Assembly: GCA_019634575.1 (NCBI GenBank)
Contig: JAHCAY010000001.1
Coordinates: forward strand, 1,860,001 to 1,924,000
Length of the DNA: 64,000 nucleotides
DNA from: Candidatus Didemnitutus sp.
Lineage (GTDB): Bacteria > Verrucomicrobiota > Verrucomicrobiia > Opitutales > Opitutaceae
Reading direction: 5' to 3'
Notes under the pieces: model-generated
Seen by the model: only the letters and a program-made list of their open reading frames with translations
Database searches by the model: none
Told to the model about the DNA's origin: nothing
Made by a program: the position numbers and the translations under genes
In this document: piece after piece, positions 15,075 to 24,181 of the stretch
How positions within the stretch are numbered: position 1 is the first letter of the stretch
How the letters are laid out: every line of letters starts with the position of its first letter

Positions 15075-18000
15075 ATGCGCGGCGCCCTGTCCGCCCTCGT
15101 GCGCCTCGCTCGCGCGGTGCGCCGCCGCCCGGATCTTTGGGTCGGATGCGCGACGCTCGCGATCGTCATCCCGGTCTTCCAGCTGACGTCGCTGCGCGTG
15201 CTCGCGCTCGATCGCGTCCTGTTCAGTCACCTCGCCGACTCCTTCGGCGTGGGCATGATCAGCGTGTTCATGAGCGTGTTCGTGGCGCTGCTCCTCCGCA
15301 CCGCGCCGCCCGCCGTCGCCCGCACGCTGCGCGTCGGCTGGGCCGTGGTCGTCGCCGCCACCACCGCCGGCCTGCTCTTCTCTTTCGCCCACCCCGCGCG
15401 CACCTCCACCAGCTGGATTCTCCAATCCCTCGTGCTGGCCGTGCTGGCCTGGAGCGCACTGCTCGCCGTGCTGCTGCCCGCTTGCGGACTCGTGCGCGTG
15501 CGCGATCTGCGCGCCGCGGCGCGCGAACTCGGACACCATTGGATTGGCGTCGTCTTCTACCTCGCGACCGGCGGCTACCTGCTCTCGATCGTCCGCCACT
15601 TCACGCCCGACGTGTTCGATCCGACGCTGCTGAAAATGGACGCCTCGCTCGGTCCGCTGTTCGTCGCCGCGATCGCCCGCTGGACCGCCGCCCATCCCGC
15701 CGCGCAATTCCTTAGCGACTACACCTACCCGCTGCTCGGCTTCTTTCTCGCCGCCGTCGGGGCGCGCCTGCACCTCGCCGGTGAATTCGCCCCGCTGCGT
15801 CGCTACCTCACCGCGGTTGTCTTCGTTGCCTTCCTCGGACCTGTTTTCTACTGGGCGTTGCCGGCCGTCGGTCCGATCTACGCGTGGCCGGAGCTATTTT
15901 CCCAGACGACGCCGCCGTCCGATGTGCTGGTCCACGTGCTCGGCGGAGCATCGACCATCGGCTTCCGCCAAAACGTCCTGCGCAACGTCTTCCCTTCGCT
16001 GCACACGACCTTCACGCTCGTTGCCCTGGCCGCTCTCTGGCCGCGCCGCCGCGAAGTGCTGTTGTGGCTGCCGCTGGCGGCCTCGCAAATCATCACGACG
16101 CTCACGCTCGGCGTGCACTACGTGGTCGACCTCATCGCCGCCGTGCCGCTCGCCGTGCTCGCGTGGTCGCTCGCCGAAGCCGCCACACGGCGCTTCCCGC
16201 CCGAGGACGCCGCGCCGCTGCCGCCCTTGCGCGGCGACGCAACCATCCGCCGCCCGCGCCTGCTCGTCCTCGCCGGCGCACTGGCCGCGAGCGTCGCCGC
16301 CTTGGTTTTCTGGGGCGTCGCCGCCCCGCTCCCGCCATGGCTCGCGTGGCCGCTGACCGCCCTCGTGGTTCTCGCCCCGCTCATCGCCGCGCGGCGTTTG
16401 TTTGAGCACGCATCGGATACTCCTCGCGCAAAAATTCCCGCGCCCCATCGGCCGGACGCGCCGGTGTTCGCCCCGCGTCTGCTCGCCGGCGCCGTTTTCT
16501 GCACTGGCGGCACCGCGCTCATCCTCGAACAAGTCGCCGAAAAATACCTCTCGACCCTCCTTGGCTCGAGCCGGCCCGCCGCCACGCTGGTGCTCGTCGT
16601 CTATTTCACCGGACTCGCGCTCGGCGCCGCGCTGTGTCCGAAAAAATCCGCCGGCGCCTCCCGCCGCCTCGCGATTCTCGAGCTCTTCATTGCCGCCTGG
16701 TGTGCGCTGCTCGCCCTCGCCTTCTTCGCCGTCGACCAGCGACTCGGCTCCTGGCTCGCCGCGCACGAATCGTCCGCCTACGCGCTCAGCGCCAGCCGCG
16801 CGGCCATCGCGGTCCTCTGGTTGTTGCCGCCCACGCTCGCGATGGGCGCGCAACTTCCCACGCTCGCCGCCGCGCTGCACAGCACGCCCGAATTCGCGGA
16901 TGCCTCGCTCACGCGTCTCTACGCGCTGAACCTCGCGGGCGCGTGCGCGTTCTGCTTCGGCGCGCCCGTCCTGCTCTTCAACCTCGTCGGCGCCAACGGC
17001 GCGCTCTGGTTCGCCGCCGGACTCGGCGCGTTGATCGGCCTGGCGCTCTGGTCGGGCCTTCCGCGCCCGAGCGCCGCGTCCGGACACGCCCCGCGCGCCC
17101 TCGCGCGCCGCGTGCCCGTCGCGCCCCGGTTTCTCGGCTCCGCGTTCGCCGCGGGCTTCGCGTTCTTCACGCTTGAAGTCGTCTGGTTTCACCTCATCGG
17201 CGCTGCCTGCGGTGCGAGCGTCTACAGTTTCTCGCTTCTGCTCGGGCTCGTGCTGCTCGGCCTCGCGTTGGCCGGACGCCGCATCGCGCGCGGCGGCACC
17301 ACTGCCTTGCCGCGCCTGCTCGCCTCGCTCGCGGTCACACTCGCCGTCACCGGCGCGCTGTGGCCGTGGGTTGGCCGCGCGCTCGCAGCAGTCAATGGCG
17401 TGCTGCATCTCGAATGGTTCTGGGCGGGTGAACTTCTCAAGACTCTCGCCGTCGCCGCGCTCGTGCTTCCGCCCGCCGTCCTGCTCGGACAGGTTTTCCC
17501 GCGCGTGCTGCGCGACGCCGGCGGCGACGGCGCGCAAGTCGGTCGCCTCAGCCTCGCCAACATCGCCGGCTGCGTCGCCGGCGCTCTCGCCACCGGATTC
17601 GGCTTCATCCCGCACCTCGGCGCCGAGCACACCCTGGCCGGCGGCGCCCTGCTCGCCGCCCTCGGCGCGCTCGCGAGTTGGCGCCGCCTCGTGCACCTGC
17701 CCCGCGCGCTCGCCGTCGGAGGCATCGCGCTCGTCTTGCTTCTCCCCGCCTGGGATCGCCTCGAGCTCACGCGCGGGCACGGCGTCTATCTCGCGGCGGG
17801 CCTGCCCGCGGACGCGCGGCTCGCGTGGTTCCGCGAGGATTTTGCCGCGGGTTTCGTCACCGTCGCGACCCGCACGGACGCCCAGGGCCGCACGGTCAAA
17901 ACCCTCCTGCAAAACGGCAAGTTCGACGCCGACGACGCCGGCGAAGTCCCCGCCCAAATCAGCTTCGGCCTGCTCGCCGCCCTCCACGCCCCGCAGACCG

Positions 18001-18740
18001 GCCGCGCTCTCGTCATCGGCGCCGGCTCGGGCCAGACCGCCGCCATCGTCGCCCAGCTCGGCTTCGCCCACGTCGACATCGCCGAGCTCTCGCCCGCGCA
18101 TCTCGCCGCCGCGCGCGCCGAGTTCGTCCATCTCCATGGCGGAGTCTTCGACCGCGCCAACGTCGCCGTGCACATCGAGGACGGCCGCAATTTCCTCCTC
18201 CGCTCGCGCACGCCCTACGACGTCATCCAGATCGAGATCACTTCGCTCTGGTTCGCCGGCGCCACGAATCTCTACTCGCGCGAGTTCTACGCCCTCGCCC
18301 GAGCGCGCCTCGCGCCGGGCGGCGCGCTCGTGCAATGGATCCAACTCCACCACCTCGGCCCGCGCGAAATCGCCACGATCCTCGCCACCGCGCACGCGGA
18401 GTTTCCCGGCGTCGCGCTCTGGCGCGCCGGCGGCCAGGCCTGCCTCGTCGCCACCACGCAGCCGCCGCGCCTCAACCTCTCCGTCTGGCAACGCTGGCTC
18501 ACCGACCCCGCGTTCGCCACCGCGCGCGCCGCGACCGGCATCGTGTCCCCCGAGACCCTCGCCCCCGCCGAACTCCTCCCCGGCCCGCGCCTCGACGCGC
18601 TTCTGCAACGCCACGCCGGCGCCTACGGTCTCAATACCGACCGCAACCGCTGGCTCGAATTCCACTCGCCGCAATTCTACCTCAGCCGCGTCGATCACCG
18701 CGCCGCCAACCTCCGCTGGCTCGCCTCCGCCCCGCCCTGA
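15075..18740 (+). CDS. PAP2-like / spermidine-synthase-like membrane fusion protein
   Basis: This 1221-residue polytopic protein joins two domains. Residues 1-370 form a PAP2-superfamily membrane part resembling inositolphosphotransferase-type enzymes, with PSLHT (307-311) and GVHYVVD (346-352) as the phosphatase-type motifs. Residues about 450-900 are a long second membrane region. About 915-1200 is a spermidine-synthase-like Rossmann domain with VIGAGSG near 980 and the motifs FVHLHGGVFDRANV and REFYALARARL. The usual acidic catalytic residue after the central strand is absent: the sequence reads DVIQIEITSLWF, so classical aminopropyl transfer is unlikely. It follows the PEP-CTERM gene by 6 bp, which hints at a surface-lipid or exopolymer role. 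Confidence 0.85.
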   Translation: MRGALSALVRLARAVRRRPDLWVGCATLAIVIPVFQLTSLRVLALDRVLFSHLADSFGVGMISVFMSVFVALLLRTAPPAVARTLRVGWAVVVAATTAGLLFSFAHPARTSTSWILQSLVLAVLAWSALLAVLLPACGLVRVRDLRAAARELGHHWIGVVFYLATGGYLLSIVRHFTPDVFDPTLLKMDASLGPLFVAAIARWTAAHPAAQFLSDYTYPLLGFFLAAVGARLHLAGEFAPLRRYLTAVVFVAFLGPVFYWALPAVGPIYAWPELFSQTTPPSDVLVHVLGGASTIGFRQNVLRNVFPSLHTTFTLVALAALWPRRREVLLWLPLAASQIITTLTLGVHYVVDLIAAVPLAVLAWSLAEAATRRFPPEDAAPLPPLRGDATIRRPRLLVLAGALAASVAALVFWGVAAPLPPWLAWPLTALVVLAPLIAARRLFEHASDTPRAKIPAPHRPDAPVFAPRLLAGAVFCTGGTALILEQVAEKYLSTLLGSSRPAATLVLVVYFTGLALGAALCPKKSAGASRRLAILELFIAAWCALLALAFFAVDQRLGSWLAAHESSAYALSASRAAIAVLWLLPPTLAMGAQLPTLAAALHSTPEFADASLTRLYALNLAGACAFCFGAPVLLFNLVGANGALWFAAGLGALIGLALWSGLPRPSAASGHAPRALARRVPVAPRFLGSAFAAGFAFFTLEVVWFHLIGAACGASVYSFSLLLGLVLLGLALAGRRIARGGTTALPRLLASLAVTLAVTGALWPWVGRALAAVNGVLHLEWFWAGELLKTLAVAALVLPPAVLLGQVFPRVLRDAGGDGAQVGRLSLANIAGCVAGALATGFGFIPHLGAEHTLAGGALLAALGALASWRRLVHLPRALAVGGIALVLLLPAWDRLELTRGHGVYLAAGLPADARLAWFREDFAAGFVTVATRTDAQGRTVKTLLQNGKFDADDAGEVPAQISFGLLAALHAPQTGRALVIGAGSGQTAAIVAQLGFAHVDIAELSPAHLAAARAEFVHLHGGVFDRANVAVHIEDGRNFLLRSRTPYDVIQIEITSLWFAGATNLYSREFYALARARLAPGGALVQWIQLHHLGPREIATILATAHAEFPGVALWRAGGQACLVATTQPPRLNLSVWQRWLTDPAFATARAATGIVSPETLAPAELLPGPRLDALLQRHAGAYGLNTDRNRWLEFHSPQFYLSRVDHRAANLRWLASAPP

Positions 18741-18782
18741 CCACGCCTGCCCCTCCGCATCCCGCGCCGCAGCGAACCGAGC

Positions 18783-18807
18783 AATTGTAACCTAATAGGT
18801 TACAATT
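18783..18807. repeat. 25-bp palindrome, copy 1
   Basis: The arms AATTGTAACCTA and TAGGTTACAATT are perfectly complementary around a single A. It is AT-rich in a GC-rich setting, 42 bp after the fusion gene's stop. Related sites are at 25533, 27041, 45371 and 45412. Confidence 0.8.
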
Positions 18808-18921
18808 CCCTTCTCGCCGGCGGGGAAACCGTTCCCCGGCGCCGCCCATCGGCAACGATTGGGTTACCCGACCGCGCTGCCGGCCACGCCGGGGGCGCGC
18901 CCCTCTTCCCGCGCCGCGTGC

Positions 18922-18950
18922 TTGACGCGCTCCGCCGCGACTCCGATTTT
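18922..18950 (+). promoter_or_regulatory. Possible promoter of the first TIR gene
   Basis: TTGACG, 17 bases, GATTTT fits a sigma-70-type promoter with a weak -10 box. The predicted start of transcription would fall within a few bases of the GTG start at 18959, implying a leaderless or nearly leaderless mRNA. Confidence 0.35.
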
Positions 18951-18958
18951 CGCCACAC

Positions 18959-20341
18959 GTGACGTCCCCCGCCACACCGCCGCCCAAACCGACGCTGTTC
19001 ATCAGCTACGCCTCCGAAGATCGCGAAGCCGCGCGCCGTTTGCGCGACACGCTCGCCGCGGCGGGACTCGACGTCTGGTATGACGAAAACGAACTCGGCG
19101 GCGGCGACGCCTGGGACGCCAAGATCCGCCGCCAAATCCGCGAGTGCGACTACTTCATGCCCGTCATCTCGGCCAACACCGAGCGACGCAAGGAAGGCTA
19201 TTTCCGCCGCGAGTGGCGCCTCGCCGTCGAGCGCACGCTCGATATGGCCGACGACGTGATGTTCCTTCTGCCCGTCTGCATCGACGGCACTTCGGAAAGC
19301 AACGCGCGCGTCCCGGAGAAATTCTTCGCCGTGCAATGGCTGCGCGCCGCCGGCGGCACCGCGACACCGGCCTTGGAAAACCTCGCGCGCCGCATCGCCA
19401 CCGGCGAGCACCTCGCGCCGCTCCCGCCCCGCGGCCGCACCGAGCCGCCGATCTCGCGCGCTTCCACCGCACCCGCGCCTGGCGCGCCCCCGCCGCTCCC
19501 GCCCACGCGTGCCCGGCACGATGCCCACGACGGCCCGCCGCCGATGCCGCCGTTCCCGCATCACACCGGCGAGGGCGTGGGCCCGCTCTTCAAATTTTTC
19601 GCGGAAATCCTCTGGTGGATCATCACCGCCGCATGGCTGCTCCTCCGCCGCGCGCCGAAGTGGATCCGCGTCCTGATCATCATCTGGGCGTGCTTCACCC
19701 TTTTCTCCTATTGCGCGCGCAACCGCTCGTCCCCTCCCGCGGGGAAAGTTCCCGCCGAGAAGACGGAGAAGCGAACCAAGCCCCAACTCACCGCCGCCGA
19801 TCTCGCCGCCGCACAAAAGGCGCTCAAGGAATCCGGCCTGCCCGCCGGCCTCGCGGAATTCGGCAACGAAGTGGCCAAGCGCCTCGCCGCGGAAATCAGG
19901 AACTCCGAAGCTGCCGACAAGCAGATCGTCGCCGTCCCTTTCCACTCCGGCATCACCGATCCCGCCGAGGCGAAGTTCCTCACCGACGTCTTCATGCCGC
20001 TCTGGGGCCGACTCTCCATCGAACGCGCCGGCGAGACCGCACTCATCTCCACGCCGTTGCCCGCCCCGACTAACGAAGCCCTCGCCGCACTCGGCAAGAA
20101 ACTCGACGCCACCTTCGTCCTCGGCGCGCGTCTCGTCCGCACTTCTCCGCCAGCCACGCCCGCCACCACCGAAGCCGCCCCGACCGCACCCGTCACCGAA
20201 GCCACGCTCGAAGTCGTGTTGGTGCGCGGTGAGGACGGCAACGTTACGTGGTCGCAGAGTTTCCCCGTGCGAGACAGCGACCCCGCCGCGGTCGGCAACC
20301 GGATCGCCGACGCCGTCCTGCACGCCGCGCCGGCGAAATGA
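18959..20341 (+). CDS. TIR domain membrane protein with TolB-like C-terminus
   Basis: This 460-residue protein starts at GTG. Residues 12-150 are a TIR domain (FISYASEDREAA, WYDENEL, IRRQIRECDYFMPVIS). A Pro-rich linker (155-205) follows, then two hydrophobic segments (about 211-230 and 235-252). The C-terminal domain (about 320-458) resembles the TolB-like domain of cyclase/TPR regulators: VAVPFHSG, FVLGARLVR, then WSQSFPVRD. TIR domains can act as NAD-consuming enzymes or as adaptors; which applies here cannot be read from sequence. A paralogue at 36359 shares the TIR half closely. A small ORF overlaps its stop. Confidence 0.88.
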   Translation: MTSPATPPPKPTLFISYASEDREAARRLRDTLAAAGLDVWYDENELGGGDAWDAKIRRQIRECDYFMPVISANTERRKEGYFRREWRLAVERTLDMADDVMFLLPVCIDGTSESNARVPEKFFAVQWLRAAGGTATPALENLARRIATGEHLAPLPPRGRTEPPISRASTAPAPGAPPPLPPTRARHDAHDGPPPMPPFPHHTGEGVGPLFKFFAEILWWIITAAWLLLRRAPKWIRVLIIIWACFTLFSYCARNRSSPPAGKVPAEKTEKRTKPQLTAADLAAAQKALKESGLPAGLAEFGNEVAKRLAAEIRNSEAADKQIVAVPFHSGITDPAEAKFLTDVFMPLWGRLSIERAGETALISTPLPAPTNEALAALGKKLDATFVLGARLVRTSPPATPATTEAAPTAPVTEATLEVVLVRGEDGNVTWSQSFPVRDSDPAAVGNRIADAVLHAAPAK

Positions 20342-20562
20342 TCGCGCGCGGGACGCGCGCCGCCTCCGCCGAGTTTCCGCCTCGTCCGCCCATGCCCTCC
20401 CCTGCTCCGAATCCCCAGGAACTCGCCGCGCAGGCCGTGAGGCAAGCCATGCAGGCTCAAGCGCAGGCTCTGGCCACGGCCCAGCAACAGGCCGAGGACG
20501 CCATCCGCGCCGCGACCGCTGCGGTCTCCGCCGTCATCCCGCCCACGCCACGGCAGCCCTGA
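20338..20562 (+). CDS. Small Ala/Gln-rich protein coupled to TIR gene
   Basis: The ATG at 20338 overlaps the TIR gene's stop (ATGA). The product would be 74 residues, or 56 if translation begins at the ATG at 20392. The body is a predicted helix rich in Ala and Gln (QAVRQAMQAQAQALATAQQQ) between Pro-rich ends. I recognise no family. The overlap and helical amphipathic look support it, but low complexity in GC-rich DNA can arise by chance. Confidence 0.45.
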   Translation: MIARGTRAASAEFPPRPPMPSPAPNPQELAAQAVRQAMQAQAQALATAQQQAEDAIRAATAAVSAVIPPTPRQP

Positions 20563-20568
20563 TTGCCG

Positions 20569-21483
20569 TCACCGCGCCGCCTGGCGCTCCTCCCACTCGT
20601 CGATCGTCTTTGGCCAGTCGGAATTGAGCAGCCGCGAGAGCGAGCGATCCGCCAGCAGCTTCCCGCCCGTCTGACAGCGCGGGCAATAATTCACCTCGTT
20701 CTCCGCGTAACGGATCCGCTGCACCGTCGTCCCGCACACCGGACACGCCGCGCCGAACTTCCCGTGCACCGCCATCTCCGGACGGAACGCCGTGACGTTC
20801 GCCGGAAATTTCTCCGCCGCCTCCGCACGCAACCGCTCCGTCCATTCGCGCAGCGTGCGCTGCGTCGCCGCGTGCAGCCGCGCGACCGCCTCGTCGTCCA
20901 GTTTCGACGTCAGCGCGACCGGCGACAGCCGCGCCGCATGCAGGATCTCGTCCGAGTAGGCGTTGCCGATCCCGTCGAACAACCGCGGATCGGTCAGCGC
21001 GCGCTTGAGCGTGTGATTCTCCCCGCGCAACCGCGCCGCGAACTCCGCCGTCGTCGCCGCAAACACGTCCAGCCCGCCGCGCCCGTGCGCCGCGAGCCCG
21101 GCTTCATCCGCGACGACGTGCAGCGATGCGCGATGCTTCGTGCCCGCCTCGGTGAGCGTCAGCACGCCGGCAGCGAACACGAATTGCGCGAGCTCATTCC
21201 GCACTTTCACCGGCGTCATCTTCGCGGACGTTGCCGCCGTCCATTGCAACCGTCCCGCGATCATCAGGTGCAGCACGAGCCATTTGCCGTCCTCGAAACC
21301 GAATGCGATGCGCTTCCCGATCCGCCGCAGCCGCGCCACCCGCTGCCCCGCGAGCGCGTCGATCGGCGGCACCGCCGTGCGCAGCACGAAAATATCCCGC
21401 ACCCGCACGCACTCGAGCAACTGGCCGACTACACGCGCTTCCAGCGCCTCCACATAAACGGTGATGTCCGGCAACTCGGGCAC
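20569..21483 (-). CDS. Fpg/Nei family DNA glycosylase
   Basis: This 304-residue base-excision repair enzyme removes oxidised bases and cuts the strand. Start at the GTG 21483 gives the obligatory N-terminus PELPD, where the Pro after the initiator is the nucleophile and the next Glu is catalytic. The helix-two-turn-helix segment has [20 protein letters not shown], and the C-terminal zinc finger has CPVC...CPRC. A longer frame with nine extra N-terminal residues would block the catalytic Pro and was rejected. It is convergent with the TIR unit, 6 bp apart, and stands alone. Confidence 0.93.
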   Translation of the reverse strand: MPELPDITVYVEALEARVVGQLLECVRVRDIFVLRTAVPPIDALAGQRVARLRRIGKRIAFGFEDGKWLVLHLMIAGRLQWTAATSAKMTPVKVRNELAQFVFAAGVLTLTEAGTKHRASLHVVADEAGLAAHGRGGLDVFAATTAEFAARLRGENHTLKRALTDPRLFDGIGNAYSDEILHAARLSPVALTSKLDDEAVARLHAATQRTLREWTERLRAEAAEKFPANVTAFRPEMAVHGKFGAACPVCGTTVQRIRYAENEVNYCPRCQTGGKLLADRSLSRLLNSDWPKTIDEWEERQAAR

Positions 21484-21667
21484 GCGTCCACGCAAACACG
21501 CGCGCCGCAAAAGACACGCCTATCCTGCACCGCACGGCTCGTCTCCGCGCCGCTTCCGACCCGACGCACTCCGCTCGCTCGCCCTGGTCGGACGACCATG
21601 GTCATCTTCGGCCTGCCGCAACGCGGTTTCCCGTAGCGCGCCCACGGCCGCATTTCCATCGTGCGCC

Positions 21668-22831
21668 ATGCTCCGTCGCGCCCCCTCCCTCGTTGTCACC
21701 TTCGTTCTCAGCTCCGCACCGCTCGCGTGGGCGCAATCCTACGTCGGCTCCGACCTCACGACCCTGCCGTTGATCGCCACCGAGAACCGCTATCTCGACA
21801 ACGCCGCGTGGGCCGTCAACTCCTCCGGCGTCGTCGCCGGCGCCTCGACCAACGACCTCTCCGAGAGCTATCCTGTCAGCTTCTCGAACGGCGTCCTGAC
21901 TCAACTGAGCCTCACCTACGGCGGCTGGGCCTACGGCATCAACGCCAGCGGCGCCATCGTCGGCGAAGCCTACTTCGGCACCGGCTCGAGCCATCCGTTC
22001 GTCTATAGCGGCGGCGTCATGACCGATCTCGGCACGCTCGGCGGCGAGAACAACAGCGCTGCCCTCGGCATCAACAACTCCGGCGTCGTGGTCGGCTACG
22101 CGGCCACGGCCGATGGCCACACGTTCGCCTTCGCCCACTCCGGCGGCACGATGACGAACCTCGGCACCCTCGGTGGCGACTACAGCGGCGCCCGCGCCAT
22201 CAACACCTCGGGCGCCATCGTCGGCTACGCCGGCAATGCCGGCAACAGCGACCGCGCCTTCCTCTACAGCGGCGGTAGCATGTCCGACCTCGGCACGCTC
22301 GGCGGCGACACTTCCGACGCCTTCGCCCTCAACGACGCCGGCGTCATCGTCGGCGTGTCGCGCGACAGCAACGGCGACAACCACGCCTTCGCTTCTTCCG
22401 GCGGCGTCATGCGCGACCTCGGCACCCTGCTCGGCGATACCTCCAGCGTCGCCCGCGGCGTCAACGCCTCCGGCGCGATCGTGGGCTATTCGACCGACGA
22501 CAACGACAACAGCCACGCCTTCTACTATGCCAACAGCGAGATGATCAACCTCAACACCCTCTTCGCCGGTTCGTTCAGCGACGGCGCGACCGCGAGCGGA
22601 TTCGTGAGCCTCAACTACGCCTACGGCATCAACGACAGCGGCCAGATCGTCGGCTCCGGTTACTACTTCGACCTTGAGACCATGAACGTCACGTCCCGCG
22701 GTTTCGCCCTCACCGTCAGCGCCGTGCCCGAACCCTCGACCTACGCCGCCCTCCTCGCCGCCGCCGCGCTCGCCGCGACCGCTTGCCATCGTCGCAAACT
22801 GCGCCCCGCCACTTTTTGTCCGCGACGGTAG
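21668..22831 (+). CDS. HAF-repeat PEP-CTERM protein
   Basis: This is a 387-residue secreted protein. The signal peptide (VVTFVLSSAPLAWAQ) is followed by seven or so HAF-type repeats with the pattern HAFxxSGGxMxDLGTLGGxxSxAxxINxSGxIVGY, each about 38-45 residues, likely forming a beta-propeller. It ends with VPEPSTYAALL, a hydrophobic helix and basic residues, a PEP-CTERM tag. HAF-repeat proteins are predicted extracellular with no known activity. Its TAG stop forms part of a GTAG-headed REP hairpin at 22828-22851, so the element has inserted at or defines the gene's end. Confidence 0.9.
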   Translation: MLRRAPSLVVTFVLSSAPLAWAQSYVGSDLTTLPLIATENRYLDNAAWAVNSSGVVAGASTNDLSESYPVSFSNGVLTQLSLTYGGWAYGINASGAIVGEAYFGTGSSHPFVYSGGVMTDLGTLGGENNSAALGINNSGVVVGYAATADGHTFAFAHSGGTMTNLGTLGGDYSGARAINTSGAIVGYAGNAGNSDRAFLYSGGSMSDLGTLGGDTSDAFALNDAGVIVGVSRDSNGDNHAFASSGGVMRDLGTLLGDTSSVARGVNASGAIVGYSTDDNDNSHAFYYANSEMINLNTLFAGSFSDGATASGFVSLNYAYGINDSGQIVGSGYYFDLETMNVTSRGFALTVSAVPEPSTYAALLAAAALAATACHRRKLRPATFCPRR

Positions 22832-22851
22832 GCCGCGACCTTGGTCGCGCC
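22828..22851 (+). repeat. GTAG-headed REP element overlapping a stop codon
   Basis: GTAG is followed by GCCGCGACC, TT and GGTCGCGCC, a near-perfect hairpin. The TAG of the head is the stop codon of the HAF-repeat gene. Confidence 0.65.
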
Positions 22852-22950
22852 CCGCTGGCTCTCGCAACGCCACAAGAGGCGCCCACACCGACGCGCACGC
22901 GCGAACCTGACCTTGCCATCGCGCCCGTTGCGTCCTTGGTGTGGCAACCG

Positions 22951-23973
22951 ATGAATTTCGCCAAGCACTGGGCCGCCACGCTCGACGACTACGCGATCGA
23001 CCTCGCTTGGTCACCCGACGGCGCGCTCCTCGCCGCCGCCTCCGCCGCCGGCGCCATCACGCTCTACGACGCGACGACCGGCGCGGCGGAGCACACGCTC
23101 GCCGGCCACGCCGACGGCGCCAACTGCCTCGCGTGGTCGCCGTCCGGCGACGTCCTCGCCAGCGGCGGCCAGGACGGCAGCGTGCGTTTCTGGAGTCCCG
23201 CGACCGGCGCGCAAACGGCCGAAACCCAACTCGGCAACGCCTGGGTCGAACACCTCGTCTGGATCAACCGCGCCCAGCCCTCCGCTCTCAGCTCTCAGCT
23301 TCTCTTCGCCGCTGCCGGCCGCAAACTCGCCACCCTCCGCCCCGACGGCACCGTCGTGCACGCCTTCCCCGACGCCCCGAAGACGATCGCCGCTCTCGCC
23401 GCGCGTCCCGATGGCGCGATGGTTGCCGCGGCGTGCTTCGGCCATGTCTCGCTGTGGAACGTGACGACCTTCACCGCCGAAAAAGAATTCACCTACGGCA
23501 ACGCCATCTACGCGCTCACATGGTCGCCCGACCGCCGCTGGCTCGTCGCCGGTTGCCACGACAACGCCGTGCACCTCTGGGCGCCGGCCGAGGATCTCGA
23601 GCTGCACATGAGCGGCTATGAAACGCGGCTGAAGGAACTCTCGTTCTCGCCCGACTCGAAGTGGCTCGCCACCGGCGGCGGCCGCGATGCCTGCGTGTGG
23701 GATTGCAGCGGCGCCGGCCCCGAGGGCCGCGAGCCGCTGATGCTGCCGCACAACAGCCGCGTGGTCGCGGTCGCGTTTCAGAATTCCCACGGCCTGCTCG
23801 CCAGCGGCTCCGCCGAAGGCGAGTTCTCGCTCTGGGCGCCCGCGCGCAAGAATCCGCTCTTCGCCGAAGTGAAAATGCCGTCCGCCGCCACGAAGTTCGC
23901 GTGGCGCGGCGACGACGCGCTCCTCGCCGTCGGCACCGCGAAGGGCCAGCTCTTCGTCTTCAAGACCGCGTGA
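22951..23973 (+). CDS. WD40 repeat protein
   Basis: The 340-residue protein has about seven WD40-type units, for example LAWSPDGALLAAASAAGAITLYDATTG and LAWSPSGDVLASGGQDGSVRFW shortened here to motifs ending in GSVRFW and AVHLW. It has no signal peptide, so it should be a cytoplasmic beta-propeller, probably a protein-interaction scaffold. The ATG at 22951 was preferred to an upstream in-frame start, whose extra 56 residues run through the REP element and resemble no repeat. No neighbour suggests a partner; in some bacteria such proteins sit beside CobW-type GTPases, but none is here. Confidence 0.88.
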   Translation: MNFAKHWAATLDDYAIDLAWSPDGALLAAASAAGAITLYDATTGAAEHTLAGHADGANCLAWSPSGDVLASGGQDGSVRFWSPATGAQTAETQLGNAWVEHLVWINRAQPSALSSQLLFAAAGRKLATLRPDGTVVHAFPDAPKTIAALAARPDGAMVAAACFGHVSLWNVTTFTAEKEFTYGNAIYALTWSPDRRWLVAGCHDNAVHLWAPAEDLELHMSGYETRLKELSFSPDSKWLATGGGRDACVWDCSGAGPEGREPLMLPHNSRVVAVAFQNSHGLLASGSAEGEFSLWAPARKNPLFAEVKMPSAATKFAWRGDDALLAVGTAKGQLFVFKTA

Positions 23974-24181
23974 GCCCAGGGCTGTCTCCGGCCGGCCCTG
24001 CGCTGTATTCATCACAGCCGCGCCAGCAAGCGGATGCAGAATCCGGGGCGAACTCCCGCCCTCCACTCCCTCTGCCACCGCTACCCTCGCCCCGCGCAAT
24101 CGCCCTCATTTTCAGGCATACAGGTCGCAGCTTGTCGTTCGCACCTTGAATCGCCACCACCTCGCCGCTCAGGTCTTCGCC

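Noticed and set aside
17900..18740. Genuine polyamine aminopropyltransferase
   Set aside because: The acidic catalytic residue after the central strand is replaced (DVIQIEITSLW), and no polyamine genes are nearby.
18783..18807. BirA-type operator
   Set aside because: BirA sites have two half-sites spaced by about 14-16 bases; here the arms are one base apart, and no biotin gene is near.
22783..22950. Upstream start for the WD40 protein
   Set aside because: The added residues overlap the previous gene's end and a REP element and do not resemble a WD40 blade.
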